Of a DNA stretch of 34,330 nt, positions 15,728-25,397 are shown in pieces (the stretch's first letter is position 1; each line of letters opens with the position of its first letter). Position numbers and translations under genes: made by a program. The stretch covers positions 1 to 34,330 of the forward strand of contig NZ_JAANIG010000042.1 in NCBI RefSeq assembly GCF_011174675.1, in the 5' to 3' direction. The DNA comes from Perlabentimonas gracilis (GTDB lineage Bacteria; Bacteroidota; Bacteroidia; Bacteroidales; Tenuifilaceae). The notes under the pieces are model-generated. The model was not told where the DNA came from, did no database searches, and saw nothing but the letters and a program-made list of their open reading frames with translations.

Positions 15728-16774
15728 ATGATTGACGGTAAGGTAGTTGTGGGTATTACCCAGGGCGATATTAACGGAATAGGTTACGAGGTTATTATTA
15801 AAACCCTATCGGATAACAGGGTGAACGATTTTTGTGTGCCAGTGGTGTACGGGTCGCCAAAGGTGGCGGCATACCACCGAAAGGCCATAAATATGGAAAA
15901 CTTTAACTTCAATCAAATTAAGGATATTACCGAAGTAAACCCCCGAAAATCGAACATCATAAACTGTATGGACGATAATGTGCGGGTTGAGCTGGGGAAA
16001 GTCACCGAGGTAGCAGGCGAGGGCTCAGTGCTCTCCATTGAAGCGGCAATTGCCGACCTTAAGAATGGTAAACTAGACGTTTTGCTAACCTCACCCATCA
16101 ACAAGCAGAACGTGCAATCCACTAAGTTTAGCTTTCCAGGTCATACCGAATATTTGGCTAGCACCTTCGATACCAAGGATGTGCTCATGCTGCTGGTGAG
16201 CGATATCATGAGGGTTGGCGTGGTAACAGGCCATATTCCCCTCTCGGAGGTTCCCCGAAGCATTAACAAGGATCTTATTTTAAGGAAGCTAAGGTTGCTA
16301 AATAGCGCCTTGCTCAAAGATTTTGGTATTCGTAAGCCTCGCATTGCAGTGCTGGGGTTAAATCCGCATGCAGGCGATGCTGGGGTGCTGGGAAACGAAG
16401 AGCAGGAGATAATCATTCCTGCCATCAAGCAGGCCAACGAAGAGGGCATTGTAGCAGTTGGGCCATACCCCGCCGATGGTTTTTTTGGCGCCGATAATTT
16501 TGCAAAGTTCGATGCCATTCTGGCCATGTACCACGACCAGGGCTTAGCACCCTTCAAGTCGCTAGCCTTCGATTCGGGTGTGAACTATACCGCCGGGCTA
16601 CCCATAGTCCGTACCTCACCTTCGCACGGAACAGCGTTTGAAATTGCCGGACAGAGCAAAGCCTCCGAGAACTCCTTCCGCAACGCCCTATTCCTTGCCA
16701 TCGATATCCATAAAAATAGGCTAGAGTACGAGGAACTAACGAAGAATCCACTACCTATGTCGAAGACCGAATAG
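15728..16774 (+). CDS. pdxA: 4-hydroxythreonine-4-phosphate dehydrogenase
   Basis: PdxA oxidises 4-phospho-hydroxythreonine in the DXP-dependent route to pyridoxal phosphate. The 348-residue protein has three metal-binding histidines: H139 in FSFPGHTEYLAS, H214 in GLNPHAGDAGVLG and H269 in AMYHDQGLAPFKSLAF. The N-terminal VGITQGDINGIGYEVIIK and the C-terminal GLPIVRTSPSHGTAFEIAG segment are typical. Start at the ATG at 15728, with no Shine-Dalgarno. It is followed by ruvA after 12 nt, in an operon that also includes sprA. Confidence 0.96.
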   Translation: MIDGKVVVGITQGDINGIGYEVIIKTLSDNRVNDFCVPVVYGSPKVAAYHRKAINMENFNFNQIKDITEVNPRKSNIINCMDDNVRVELGKVTEVAGEGSVLSIEAAIADLKNGKLDVLLTSPINKQNVQSTKFSFPGHTEYLASTFDTKDVLMLLVSDIMRVGVVTGHIPLSEVPRSINKDLILRKLRLLNSALLKDFGIRKPRIAVLGLNPHAGDAGVLGNEEQEIIIPAIKQANEEGIVAVGPYPADGFFGADNFAKFDAILAMYHDQGLAPFKSLAFDSGVNYTAGLPIVRTSPSHGTAFEIAGQSKASENSFRNALFLAIDIHKNRLEYEELTKNPLPMSKTE

Positions 16775-16786
16775 ACCATAAGGATT

Positions 16787-17368
16787 ATGTACGATTTTAT
16801 TAAAGGGAAACTTGCAGAGCTAAATCCGGCCTACGCCGTGGTCGAAGCAGGGGGTATAGGGTATGTTATCAACGTATCGCTCAATACATTTGCCGCCCTC
16901 GAGGGGAAGAGCGATGTTATGGTATATTTGCATCAAGTGGTGAGGGAGGATGCCCATCTTTTGTATGGATTTGCTACCGTGTCGGAGCGAGAACTTTTTA
17001 GGCACCTTATATCCGTATCGGGGGTTGGAGCAAATACGGCTAGGGTTATTTTGTCGTCCTTATCGGCCGATGAAATTGCGCAGGCTATCATGCAGGGCGA
17101 TGTGAATACCCTTAAGCAGATAAAGGGGATAGGGCTAAAAACCGCGCAGCGTATTGTCATCGATTTAAAGGATAAGTTGGGCAAATCGGCTCTTGAGCAA
17201 GATATTTTTGCTTCGTCAAACAATACTGTTAAGCAAGAAGCGTTATCAGCATTAGTAATGCTAGGGTTTACCAAGAGCCTTGCTGAGAAATCCATAGAGC
17301 AGCTATTTAAGAAGAATCCCAGCCATACCGTTGAGAGCTTAATCAAGGATGCGCTAAAGGGATTGTAA
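16787..17368 (+). CDS. ruvA: Holliday junction branch migration complex subunit RuvA
   Basis: RuvA binds four-way junctions and loads RuvB. The 193-residue protein has the N-terminal OB-fold start MYDFIKGKLAELNPAYAVVEAGGIGYVINVS, two helix-hairpin-helix motifs (LISVSGVGANTARVILSSL and LKQIKGIGLKTAQRIVIDLKDKL), and a C-terminal RuvB-interacting domain (EALSALVMLGFTKSLAEKSIEQL). Length is normal. It lies 12 nt after pdxA and 20 nt before sprA; the ruvA-sprA-gcvH neighbourhood is known in other Bacteroidota. Confidence 0.96.
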   Translation: MYDFIKGKLAELNPAYAVVEAGGIGYVINVSLNTFAALEGKSDVMVYLHQVVREDAHLLYGFATVSERELFRHLISVSGVGANTARVILSSLSADEIAQAIMQGDVNTLKQIKGIGLKTAQRIVIDLKDKLGKSALEQDIFASSNNTVKQEALSALVMLGFTKSLAEKSIEQLFKKNPSHTVESLIKDALKGL

Positions 17369-17388
17369 AAACATAACTTCTGTTTACT

Positions 17389-20300
17389 TTGAAGTACATT
17401 GGACCACAAGTGATCTGGAGGGTACTGGCAATTACCCTGTTTCTTCTTATCGGACAAGATTATCTGCTCACGCAAAACAGAGCTTGGGGTGCAAATAATG
17501 TTGTTGGTGAGTTAGATTATGCCACAACTTTAGATCTTAACCCCGACACTACCACCCTTCGGTTTCCCATCCCCCGCGATCAAGATCCACAGTCAACCTC
17601 CTCGCCGCTATTTATGTCCGACCCTCAGAATATGAAGGTTGAGGTGGAGTACAATGCCCAAACAAAGCTGTACACAGTATACTATAAGGTTGGCGACATA
17701 AACGTTAGGCCCCCAAGGGTGATGAGCGAGGAGGAGTATCGCAGCTTTCAGTTTGAGCAATCGATGCGTAGCTACTGGCAGCAGCGGAGGCAAGGCGAAA
17801 CCGTTGGCCGAGGCTCGGGAATTCTCCCAAGGCTCGAGGTAGGCGGTGAAACCTTCGACAGGATATTTGGTAGCAACGTAATAGAGATTATCCCCCAGGG
17901 AACTGCCGAGCTGCTTTTTGGTGTTACCAGCACTCGCACCGACAACCCCACCATTGCCGAGAATTATCGCCAGAATTTCACCTTCGATTTCCAGTCGAAA
18001 ATCCAAATGAATGTAAACGGTACCGTGGGCGAAAAGCTACGTATGGAAGTGAACTACAATACCGAGGCCACATTCGATTTTGAGAACAACGTTAAGCTTG
18101 AGTACACAGGCTTTGAAGACGAGATAATTCAGAAGATTGAAGCGGGTAATGTGTCGCTACCTCTTCCGGGAACCCTCATCACGGGGAGTTCCAGCCTTTT
18201 TGGTTTAAAAACCCAGCTTAAGTTTGGGCGGCTAACGGTAACCAGTATCTTCTCGAAGCAGAACAGCGAAACCCAGGTGCTTGAGGTGCGCGGCGGAGCG
18301 CAGGCCAAGGAGTTCGAAATTCAGGCCGATGAGTACGAGGCCAACAAGCACTTCTTCCTATCACACTACTTTCGCGATACTTACAACCAGTCGCTACAAA
18401 ATCTGCCCATTGTTAATAGTGGTATTAATATCACACGTATTGAGGTGTGGGTAACCAACAAGCGGGGTAATTTCGATAACTCTCGCGATGTGGTGGCCTT
18501 CCATGACCTAGGCGAGAACTTCCAGAATATGCACGCCAAGGAAACGTTTATGGTTAATGGGGTGGGGCATCCCCGCAACGATATCAATAGCCTTTATGGC
18601 GATATGAAAACCACCTATGTTGGCATTCGTAATATTGCCGATGTAAATGCTGTGCTATCGCAAATATCAAACTTTAATGGTGGTGTCGATTACGAGAAGA
18701 TAGAGAACGCTCGGAAGCTTAATGCGTCGGAGTTCACAGTGAATAACCAGCTGGGATATATATCGGTAAACACCTCGCTAAATACCGATGAGATATTGGC
18801 CGTAGCCTACGAGTACACGCTGGGCGGACGAACCTATCAGGTTGGTGAGTTCTCAACCGATGGTGTTACAGCCCCCGATGCGCTCATCCTTAAGCTGCTT
18901 AAAGGCACAAACCTATCGCCAAGGTTACCCACCTGGAACCTCATGATGAAGAACATATATTCCATTGGGGCATTCCAAATCGACCGCAAGGAGTTTAACC
19001 TAAACATCTTGTACCAAAACGATTTGACGGGTACCGCAGTAAACTACCTGCCCGATGGAAACTCAGCCAATATCCCCTTGCTATCGGTGCTAAATCTCGA
19101 TAACCTCAACAGCAACCTCGATCCGGGCGCCGATGGTATCTTCGACTTTATTGAGGGGGTAACCATAAACTCAGGTAATGGCCGTATCATATTCCCAGTA
19201 CTTGAGCCCTTTGGGCGCGACTTGGCGCGAAAAATTGGCGACCCCGACCTGATTGAGCGGTACGTTTATCAGGAGTTGTACGACTCTACTCTTACTAAGG
19301 CAAGGCAAGTAGCCGAAAAGAACAAGTTCCGCCTTAGCGGAACATACCAGTCTTCGTCCAGCTCCGAGATTCCCCTCAATGCCATGAACGTGCCCCGAGG
19401 CTCGGTGGTTGTTACCGCAGGCGGCATGAAGCTAACCGAGGGAACCGACTTTACCGTGGACTACATCATGGGAACGGTGAAAATTATTAACCCAGGCCTA
19501 CTGGAGTCGGGCACCCCCATACAAATTTCGCTGGAGAGTCAGGATATGTTCAGCTTCCAAACCAAAACCTTGGTGGGGTCGCATTTCGACTACCGATTTT
19601 CCGACAAGTTTAACGTAGGGGCCACGGTGCTTAACCTAACCGAGAGGCCATTCACCCAAAAGGTTAGCTACGGTAACGAGGCCATTAGCAATACTATATG
19701 GGGCTTAAACACCTCATACCAAACCGAATCGGGTTTCCTTACCAAGGCGGTGGACTTCCTTCCCTTCATCGAGACCAAGGAGAAATCGACCCTTACCTTC
19801 GATGCGGAATTTGCCCATTTCATACCTGGGCACTCAAGGGCAATTGGCAAGGGGGGTACGGTTTACATTGATGATTTTGAGGGAACCAAAACGTCCATCG
19901 ACCTCCGATCATGGTATTCATGGTCGCTGGCAAGTACGCCCCAACATCAACCCGACATGTTTCCCGAGGGTAATCTAGTAAACGATCTGCAGAATGGATT
20001 CAACAGGGCAATGCTTTCATGGTTTACCATCGACCCATTGTTCCTGCGCAACAACTCGCTAACACCGGGACACATTCGCCGCGACCCCAATACCCAAAGC
20101 AACCATTTTGTAAGGGAGATTTTCGAGAGAGAAATATTCCCAAACAGGCAAACCCCATCGGGCATTGCCACCAACATCCCCGTGCTAAACCTGGCCTATT
20201 ACCCCAACGAGCGTGGGCCATACAACTACAACACCAATGGGTTTGACGAGGATGGCTTTTTCACCAATCCACAGGATAAGTGGGCGGGTATAATGCGGTC

Positions 20301-23300
20301 GCTGCCATCACCCGACTTTGAAACGTCAAACATCGAGTACGTTGAGTTCTGGCTAATGGATCCCTTTGTTTACGACTCATTGCACCATGGGGGCGATTTA
20401 TATATCAACCTGGGTGAAATTTCGGAGGATGTGCTCCGCGACGGACGGCGTTCCTTTGAGAACGGATTGCCTACCTCGGCTGTGGTTACCAATGTCGATA
20501 CAACAGCCTGGGGGCGTGTTCCAGCAGTACAGTCGCTGGTAAGCGCTTTCGACACCGATCCCAATGCCCGCAGATTTCAGGATGTGGGTCTCGATGGGTT
20601 AGGCGACGACGATGAGGTTCTGTTCTTTAATGATTATCTTGAGCAGCTAAGAACCCAGTACGGAGAGAGTTCTAAAATATACCAAGATGCGCTGAACGAC
20701 CCCTCAAACGATAACTTTAGGTACTATCGCTCTAGCATTTACGATGCTGCCGAAACGGGAATCCTCGACAGGTACAAGCGCATTAATAACCCCGAGGGAA
20801 ACTCCCCGGCCTCGGGCCAGCCCACCCCCGATGGAATAATTGAGGACTACCCCACGGCTGGCCAAATTCAGCCCAACGGCGAGGATATCAATAATGATTA
20901 CACGCTTAACGAGAACGAATCCTACTATCAGTACCGAATTTCGTTAAGGCCACAGGATTTAGAGGTTGGCTACAATTTTATAACCGATAAGGTAACCTAT
21001 AACGCACGCCTTGAGAATGGTGAACGATCCGAGGTGAACTGGTATCAGTTTAAAGTTCCCATTGATGAGTACGAGAAAGTGGTTGGAAATATTCAAGACT
21101 TTAAATCCATTCGCTTCATGCGTATGTTCATGAAGGGCTTTAGGGATACCACCATACTCCGCTTTGCCACCCTGGAGTTGGTTAGGGGCGAATGGCGACG
21201 CTACAATAGGGCGCTTATTCAGGGGCAGGAAGGGATGCCTGAGAACGATTTGCCAACAGGAGCTTTTGAGGTTTCGGCCGTAAATATTGAGGAGAACTAC
21301 ACGCGGGTTCCAGTAAACTATGTGCTCCCTCCTGGAGTCGATAGGGTTATAGACCCCACACAACCCCAGATGACAGAGCTAAACGAGCAGGCTATGGAGC
21401 TCAAAGTAGTTAATTTGGCCGATGGTGATGCGCGTGCGGTGTTCCGAAACGTGACCCTCGACATAAGGCAGTATCGGCGCATGATGATGGATATCCATGC
21501 CGAAGCAATTCCTGAGTATCCCCTCAGAGACGAGGAACTAAATCTATTTGTTAGGCTGGGCACCGATTACAACAACAACTACTACGAGTACGAAATTCCG
21601 CTTGTGCTTACACCACCTGGAAGGTATAACAACAATAGTGAAACCGATAGAGAAAGGGTTTGGCCACGCGAGAACCTTTTGGATATTGACCTTGAGCTCT
21701 TCCAAACCGTTAAGATGCTTCGTAACGATGAGATGCGGAAGGAGGGCTCAATGATTAGCTACACCACTGTTTATGGTATGTCTGACGGTGACAGGAAGGT
21801 TAAAGTGGCAGGAAACCCCAGCCTAAGCAATGTTAGGGTGATAATGATTGGGGTCCGTAATCCGGAGCAGGCCAGAAACAGCAACGATGATGGTTACCCC
21901 AAGTCGGGTATAGTGTGGGTAAACGAAATGCGCTTAACACAAGCCGAGAGCAAGGGCGGATGGGCAGCCAACGCTAGAGTCTCGGCCAAGCTGGCCGACT
22001 TGGCTATGGTAACCCTAGCAGGTACTACCATTAAGCCTGGCTTTGGATCGATTGAGAAAAAGGTGAACGACCGCAGTATGCATGACTTTTACCAGTACGA
22101 TCTTAGCTCTACCATTCAAATGGGACGATTTTTCCCCAAGGAGTCAGGGGTAAATATACCGCTGTTCATTGGCTATTCCGAGTCGTTTGCCAACCCAGAG
22201 TACAACCCATTAGATCCCGATGTACCCCTTAAAACTGCATTAGAACGCGCCACCAACCCTGCCGAGCGAGACTCCATAAGGCGTGTCTCGCAGGACTACA
22301 CACGGCGCAAAAGCGTTAACCTTACCAATGTGAGGATAAACAAAGCCGATGGCCCACCTAAGATATACAGCATATCAAACTTTGCAGTAAGCTATGCTTA
22401 CAACGAGCAGCTTACCCGAAATATTAATACCGAGGAGCGTGTACAGAGGAATGTGAGAGGAGGATTGACCTACACATACAACACCCGCCCAAAAAATGTT
22501 GTGCCTCTGCGAAATGTGAAGTGGCTCTCGAGCCCCTACCTCAGAATAATTAGGGATTTCAACTTTAACTATATGCCCAATCAGTTCTCGTTCCGTACCG
22601 AGCTGAATAGGACATACTTTGAGCAGCAGCTTCGAAACATAAATGCCCCCGAGATAAGGTTGGTGCCCACCTATTCAAAAGATTTTCATTGGAATAGGGT
22701 GTACTCGTTGAACTGGGATATTTCGCAAGCCATTAAGTTCGATTTTAATGCCAATAATCAGGCTCGAATTGACGAGCCCATGGGAATGGTTAGTCGGGAA
22801 CGCGATCCAATGGGCTATGAGCAATGGCAAGATTCGGTTTGGACCAACCTGAAAAACTTTGGCCGCAATACAAACTACAACCATCAGTTTAACCTGAGCT
22901 ACAATATCCCCATAAACAAAATACCCCTGTTTAGCTGGATAACTGCATCAACTCGATATACTGGAAGTTACAACTGGCAGGCAGGTCCGTTATTACCAGA
23001 TACGAGTCGTTTCGATCCGGGTAATACTATACAAAACGCTAGCACTGTTCAGCTTAATACACAGCTAAACTTCACAAATCTCTACAACAAGAGTACCTGG
23101 CTGCGAGGGATAAATCAGAAGTTCGATCAGCGGGCAAGGGGGGTGCAGCAGCAACAAACATTTAAAACGGTAACCCATGAGCAAGCCGGGATCAGGCTGC
23201 GGGGTGGGTACTTCCGATCCATTGATCACAACTTGAAGACTGAGGATGTGAAGGTAAAAGTGTTCGATGAAGAGGGCAAGGAGGTTCCGTTTGAACTCAA

Positions 23301-24825
23301 CATCCGATCGGATAGGAGAATATCTATTAAGGCCGAGGAGGATATACGAAATGTTAGGGTAGTGGTTGAGGGGCGAGTTCCGGAACGCGAAAACATTCCC
23401 CTGCTTCTCTTCCAAGGGACGGTTCGTATGCTGATGGGAATCAAGAATATTTCGGGGGCATACTCGGTAACAACGGGAACCCTGCTGCCGGGCTACAAGC
23501 CTTCCACTCAGTACCTTGGTATGCAGGATGTAAATGGTGTTTTTGCTCCGGGCTTTGGTTTTGTGGCAGGCTGGCAAGATCCCGACTTTGCATGGGAGGC
23601 CGTTCGCAACAACTGGCTGAGCACCGACACCACGCTGAACTCACCTTTTGTGATGAGCCAAAACCAGAACCTGACCCTTAGGAGTACTGTTGAGCCATTG
23701 CCCAACCTACGGATTGAAATATCGGGAATGCGAAGTATGGCATCTAATAGAAACGAGTACTACATCGCCAATTCCAGTGGACAGTTCAATTCCTATAGCC
23801 CTATGAATACGGGCAACTTTAGCATCAGCGTAATCACCTTGCGGTCGGCTTTTGAGAAGCTAAGTGAGGATAATAATTACCTAAGCCCAACCTTTTCGGA
23901 GTTCCGCGACAGAAGGCTAGGGATAGCGCACCGGTTGGCTAGCCAAAGGGCCGAGGGTGGAATATACAATCCAAATCCTGATAACCTAAGCGAACAGGAG
24001 TTCCTGAGCACTTTCCCCGATGGGTATGGCCCCTTGAGTCAGGAAGTACTAATGTATTCGTTCATATCGGCATATACGGGAACACCTGTGGGCACATCAA
24101 GCCTAACTGCATTCCCGCTGTTCCCCATGCCCAACTGGCAAATTACCTACGATGGGTTATCGAAAATTAAACCCTTTAACAAGTACCTCCGAACCTTTAC
24201 CCTAAGGCATAGCTACCGTTCAACCTTTACCATTGGCTCATACGCATCGTACCTTAGCTACGAACCGGGGCAGGATGGCTACAGCTACATTAGGGATGAG
24301 GTGAGCAACAACTTTATTCCCGAGTACGAGATTGCAAATATCTCCATCAACGAGCAGTTTAACCCCCTTTTAAGCTTCGATGCCACATGGTTGAGCAGCC
24401 TTACCAACAGGCTCGAGGTGCGAAATACCCGCTCACTCGCCATGAGCTTTGCCAATAACCAGCTAAGCGAGATAAATAGCTGGGAGCTAATTGTGGGGAG
24501 CGGCTATCGATTCGAGAATCTGCCATTAGTTTTGGGTACAGCAACTGGCGAACAGAGAACCTTACAAAGCGACCTTAGGTTAAATATCGATTTTAGCATC
24601 CGAAACAACGAAACCATTCTCCGTAAGCTGGTTGAGGGTACCAATAGCCCCTCGGCAGGGCAAAACATACTAACCATCAAATCGTCTGCCGAGTATGTGG
24701 TAAGCCAGCAGGTTACCATTAGGGCATTTTTCGATAGGGTGGTGAACAAACCGGTGGTAGCCCTCTCGTATCCTACCGCCAATACAAGCTTTGGGTTTAG
24801 CGTAAGGTTTACAATGACCCAGTAG
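17389..24825 (+). CDS. sprA: Type IX secretion outer-membrane translocon SprA (Sov)
   Basis: SprA is the very large outer-membrane barrel through which T9SS cargo passes. The 2478-residue length fits (Flavobacterium SprA is about 2400). A signal sequence is visible (VIWRVLAITLFLLIGQDYLL), followed by the N-terminal SprA domain with VEVEYNAQTKLYTVYYKVGD and FDRIFGSNVIEIIPQG, a repeated second copy of such a region (PRGSVVVTAGGMKLTEGTDFTVDYIMGTVKI, FIPGHSRAIGKGGTVYIDDFEGTKTSIDL), and long strand-rich segments ending in TSFGFSVRFTMTQ. No ATG exists near the start. An in-frame TAA at 17374 limits the choice to TTG 17389 (MKYIGPQ...) or GTG 17410; I use TTG. A weak promoter-like TTACTTTG (17384-17391) overlaps the TTG, so GTG is possible. 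Confidence 0.96.
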   Translation: MKYIGPQVIWRVLAITLFLLIGQDYLLTQNRAWGANNVVGELDYATTLDLNPDTTTLRFPIPRDQDPQSTSSPLFMSDPQNMKVEVEYNAQTKLYTVYYKVGDINVRPPRVMSEEEYRSFQFEQSMRSYWQQRRQGETVGRGSGILPRLEVGGETFDRIFGSNVIEIIPQGTAELLFGVTSTRTDNPTIAENYRQNFTFDFQSKIQMNVNGTVGEKLRMEVNYNTEATFDFENNVKLEYTGFEDEIIQKIEAGNVSLPLPGTLITGSSSLFGLKTQLKFGRLTVTSIFSKQNSETQVLEVRGGAQAKEFEIQADEYEANKHFFLSHYFRDTYNQSLQNLPIVNSGINITRIEVWVTNKRGNFDNSRDVVAFHDLGENFQNMHAKETFMVNGVGHPRNDINSLYGDMKTTYVGIRNIADVNAVLSQISNFNGGVDYEKIENARKLNASEFTVNNQLGYISVNTSLNTDEILAVAYEYTLGGRTYQVGEFSTDGVTAPDALILKLLKGTNLSPRLPTWNLMMKNIYSIGAFQIDRKEFNLNILYQNDLTGTAVNYLPDGNSANIPLLSVLNLDNLNSNLDPGADGIFDFIEGVTINSGNGRIIFPVLEPFGRDLARKIGDPDLIERYVYQELYDSTLTKARQVAEKNKFRLSGTYQSSSSSEIPLNAMNVPRGSVVVTAGGMKLTEGTDFTVDYIMGTVKIINPGLLESGTPIQISLESQDMFSFQTKTLVGSHFDYRFSDKFNVGATVLNLTERPFTQKVSYGNEAISNTIWGLNTSYQTESGFLTKAVDFLPFIETKEKSTLTFDAEFAHFIPGHSRAIGKGGTVYIDDFEGTKTSIDLRSWYSWSLASTPQHQPDMFPEGNLVNDLQNGFNRAMLSWFTIDPLFLRNNSLTPGHIRRDPNTQSNHFVREIFEREIFPNRQTPSGIATNIPVLNLAYYPNERGPYNYNTNGFDEDGFFTNPQDKWAGIMRSLPSPDFETSNIEYVEFWLMDPFVYDSLHHGGDLYINLGEISEDVLRDGRRSFENGLPTSAVVTNVDTTAWGRVPAVQSLVSAFDTDPNARRFQDVGLDGLGDDDEVLFFNDYLEQLRTQYGESSKIYQDALNDPSNDNFRYYRSSIYDAAETGILDRYKRINNPEGNSPASGQPTPDGIIEDYPTAGQIQPNGEDINNDYTLNENESYYQYRISLRPQDLEVGYNFITDKVTYNARLENGERSEVNWYQFKVPIDEYEKVVGNIQDFKSIRFMRMFMKGFRDTTILRFATLELVRGEWRRYNRALIQGQEGMPENDLPTGAFEVSAVNIEENYTRVPVNYVLPPGVDRVIDPTQPQMTELNEQAMELKVVNLADGDARAVFRNVTLDIRQYRRMMMDIHAEAIPEYPLRDEELNLFVRLGTDYNNNYYEYEIPLVLTPPGRYNNNSETDRERVWPRENLLDIDLELFQTVKMLRNDEMRKEGSMISYTTVYGMSDGDRKVKVAGNPSLSNVRVIMIGVRNPEQARNSNDDGYPKSGIVWVNEMRLTQAESKGGWAANARVSAKLADLAMVTLAGTTIKPGFGSIEKKVNDRSMHDFYQYDLSSTIQMGRFFPKESGVNIPLFIGYSESFANPEYNPLDPDVPLKTALERATNPAERDSIRRVSQDYTRRKSVNLTNVRINKADGPPKIYSISNFAVSYAYNEQLTRNINTEERVQRNVRGGLTYTYNTRPKNVVPLRNVKWLSSPYLRIIRDFNFNYMPNQFSFRTELNRTYFEQQLRNINAPEIRLVPTYSKDFHWNRVYSLNWDISQAIKFDFNANNQARIDEPMGMVSRERDPMGYEQWQDSVWTNLKNFGRNTNYNHQFNLSYNIPINKIPLFSWITASTRYTGSYNWQAGPLLPDTSRFDPGNTIQNASTVQLNTQLNFTNLYNKSTWLRGINQKFDQRARGVQQQQTFKTVTHEQAGIRLRGGYFRSIDHNLKTEDVKVKVFDEEGKEVPFELNIRSDRRISIKAEEDIRNVRVVVEGRVPERENIPLLLFQGTVRMLMGIKNISGAYSVTTGTLLPGYKPSTQYLGMQDVNGVFAPGFGFVAGWQDPDFAWEAVRNNWLSTDTTLNSPFVMSQNQNLTLRSTVEPLPNLRIEISGMRSMASNRNEYYIANSSGQFNSYSPMNTGNFSISVITLRSAFEKLSEDNNYLSPTFSEFRDRRLGIAHRLASQRAEGGIYNPNPDNLSEQEFLSTFPDGYGPLSQEVLMYSFISAYTGTPVGTSSLTAFPLFPMPNWQITYDGLSKIKPFNKYLRTFTLRHSYRSTFTIGSYASYLSYEPGQDGYSYIRDEVSNNFIPEYEIANISINEQFNPLLSFDATWLSSLTNRLEVRNTRSLAMSFANNQLSEINSWELIVGSGYRFENLPLVLGTATGEQRTLQSDLRLNIDFSIRNNETILRKLVEGTNSPSAGQNILTIKSSAEYVVSQQVTIRAFFDRVVNKPVVALSYPTANTSFGFSVRFTMTQ

Positions 24826-24871
24826 CAGAGTAAGTAAGCTGTAAAACAGCAATTTTATGATTCTCTAAACT

Positions 24872-24902
24872 TTTGCTTTTATCAAAAAAGCATGTACTTT
24901 TG
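24872..24902 (+). promoter_or_regulatory. gcvH promoter with both -33 and -7 boxes
   Basis: TTTG (24872-24875), a 19-bp spacer, and TACTTTTG (24895-24902) fit the complete Bacteroidota promoter. It lies between sprA and gcvH, so gcvH has its own transcript. A small hairpin just upstream (24838-24850, GCTGT/ACAGC) could end sprA but is weak. Confidence 0.75.
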
Positions 24903-24950
24903 AAACGCACATTGAAACCTATTTTTCAAAAAAATTAAATACTTGATGCT

Positions 24951-25331
24951 ATGAACATTCCTGCAGAACTTAAGTACACAAAAGATCACGAGTGGGTAAA
25001 AATTGAAGGTAACGAGGCTGTTATCGGAATTACTGACTTTGCACAGAGCCAACTGGGTGATGTTGTGTTTATTGAGATTGAAACCGAAGGCGAAGAGCTT
25101 GATCATGAGGAGGTATTTGGAACAATCGAAGCGGTTAAAACCGTTTCGGACATGTTTATGCCCGTTGCTGGTAAAGTTATTGCCGTTAACGAGAAGCTAG
25201 CCGACACCCCTGAGGTTGTTAACAAAGATCCATATGGTGATGGTTGGATGATTCGCATTGAGATTTCTGACGCATCTCAGCTTGAAGAGTTGCTAACTGC
25301 AGAGCAATACAAAGAGATTGCCAACGCTTAG
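24951..25331 (+). CDS. gcvH: Glycine cleavage system H protein
   Basis: The lipoyl carrier of the glycine cleavage complex shuttles the methylamine group between P and T proteins. The 126-residue protein has the lipoylated lysine K63 in FGTIEAVKTVSDMFMPVAGK, and the conserved start KYTKDHEWVKIEGNEAVIGITDFAQ. gcvP and gcvT are not in the window, so it is expressed on its own from the strong promoter upstream. It ends at a bidirectional terminator. Confidence 0.97.
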   Translation: MNIPAELKYTKDHEWVKIEGNEAVIGITDFAQSQLGDVVFIEIETEGEELDHEEVFGTIEAVKTVSDMFMPVAGKVIAVNEKLADTPEVVNKDPYGDGWMIRIEISDASQLEELLTAEQYKEIANA

Positions 25332-25352
25332 TACGCAGTTGATCGAAATAAC

Positions 25353-25384
25353 AAAAAACGGGCAGATTTTTCTGCCCGTTTTTT
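25353..25384. terminator. Bidirectional intrinsic terminator between gcvH and thiL
   Basis: A 14-bp stem (25353-25366 with 25371-25384; core CGGGCAGA) with a TTTT loop, flanked by A6 and T6, so each strand has a hairpin with a T tract. It serves the convergent gcvH and thiL. Confidence 0.9.
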
Positions 25385-25397
25385 GTTGATATCATTG

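Noticed and set aside
17608-18006. Antisense open frames within sprA
   Set aside because: They arise from codon bias in the long sprA gene; none has a start context or family motif.
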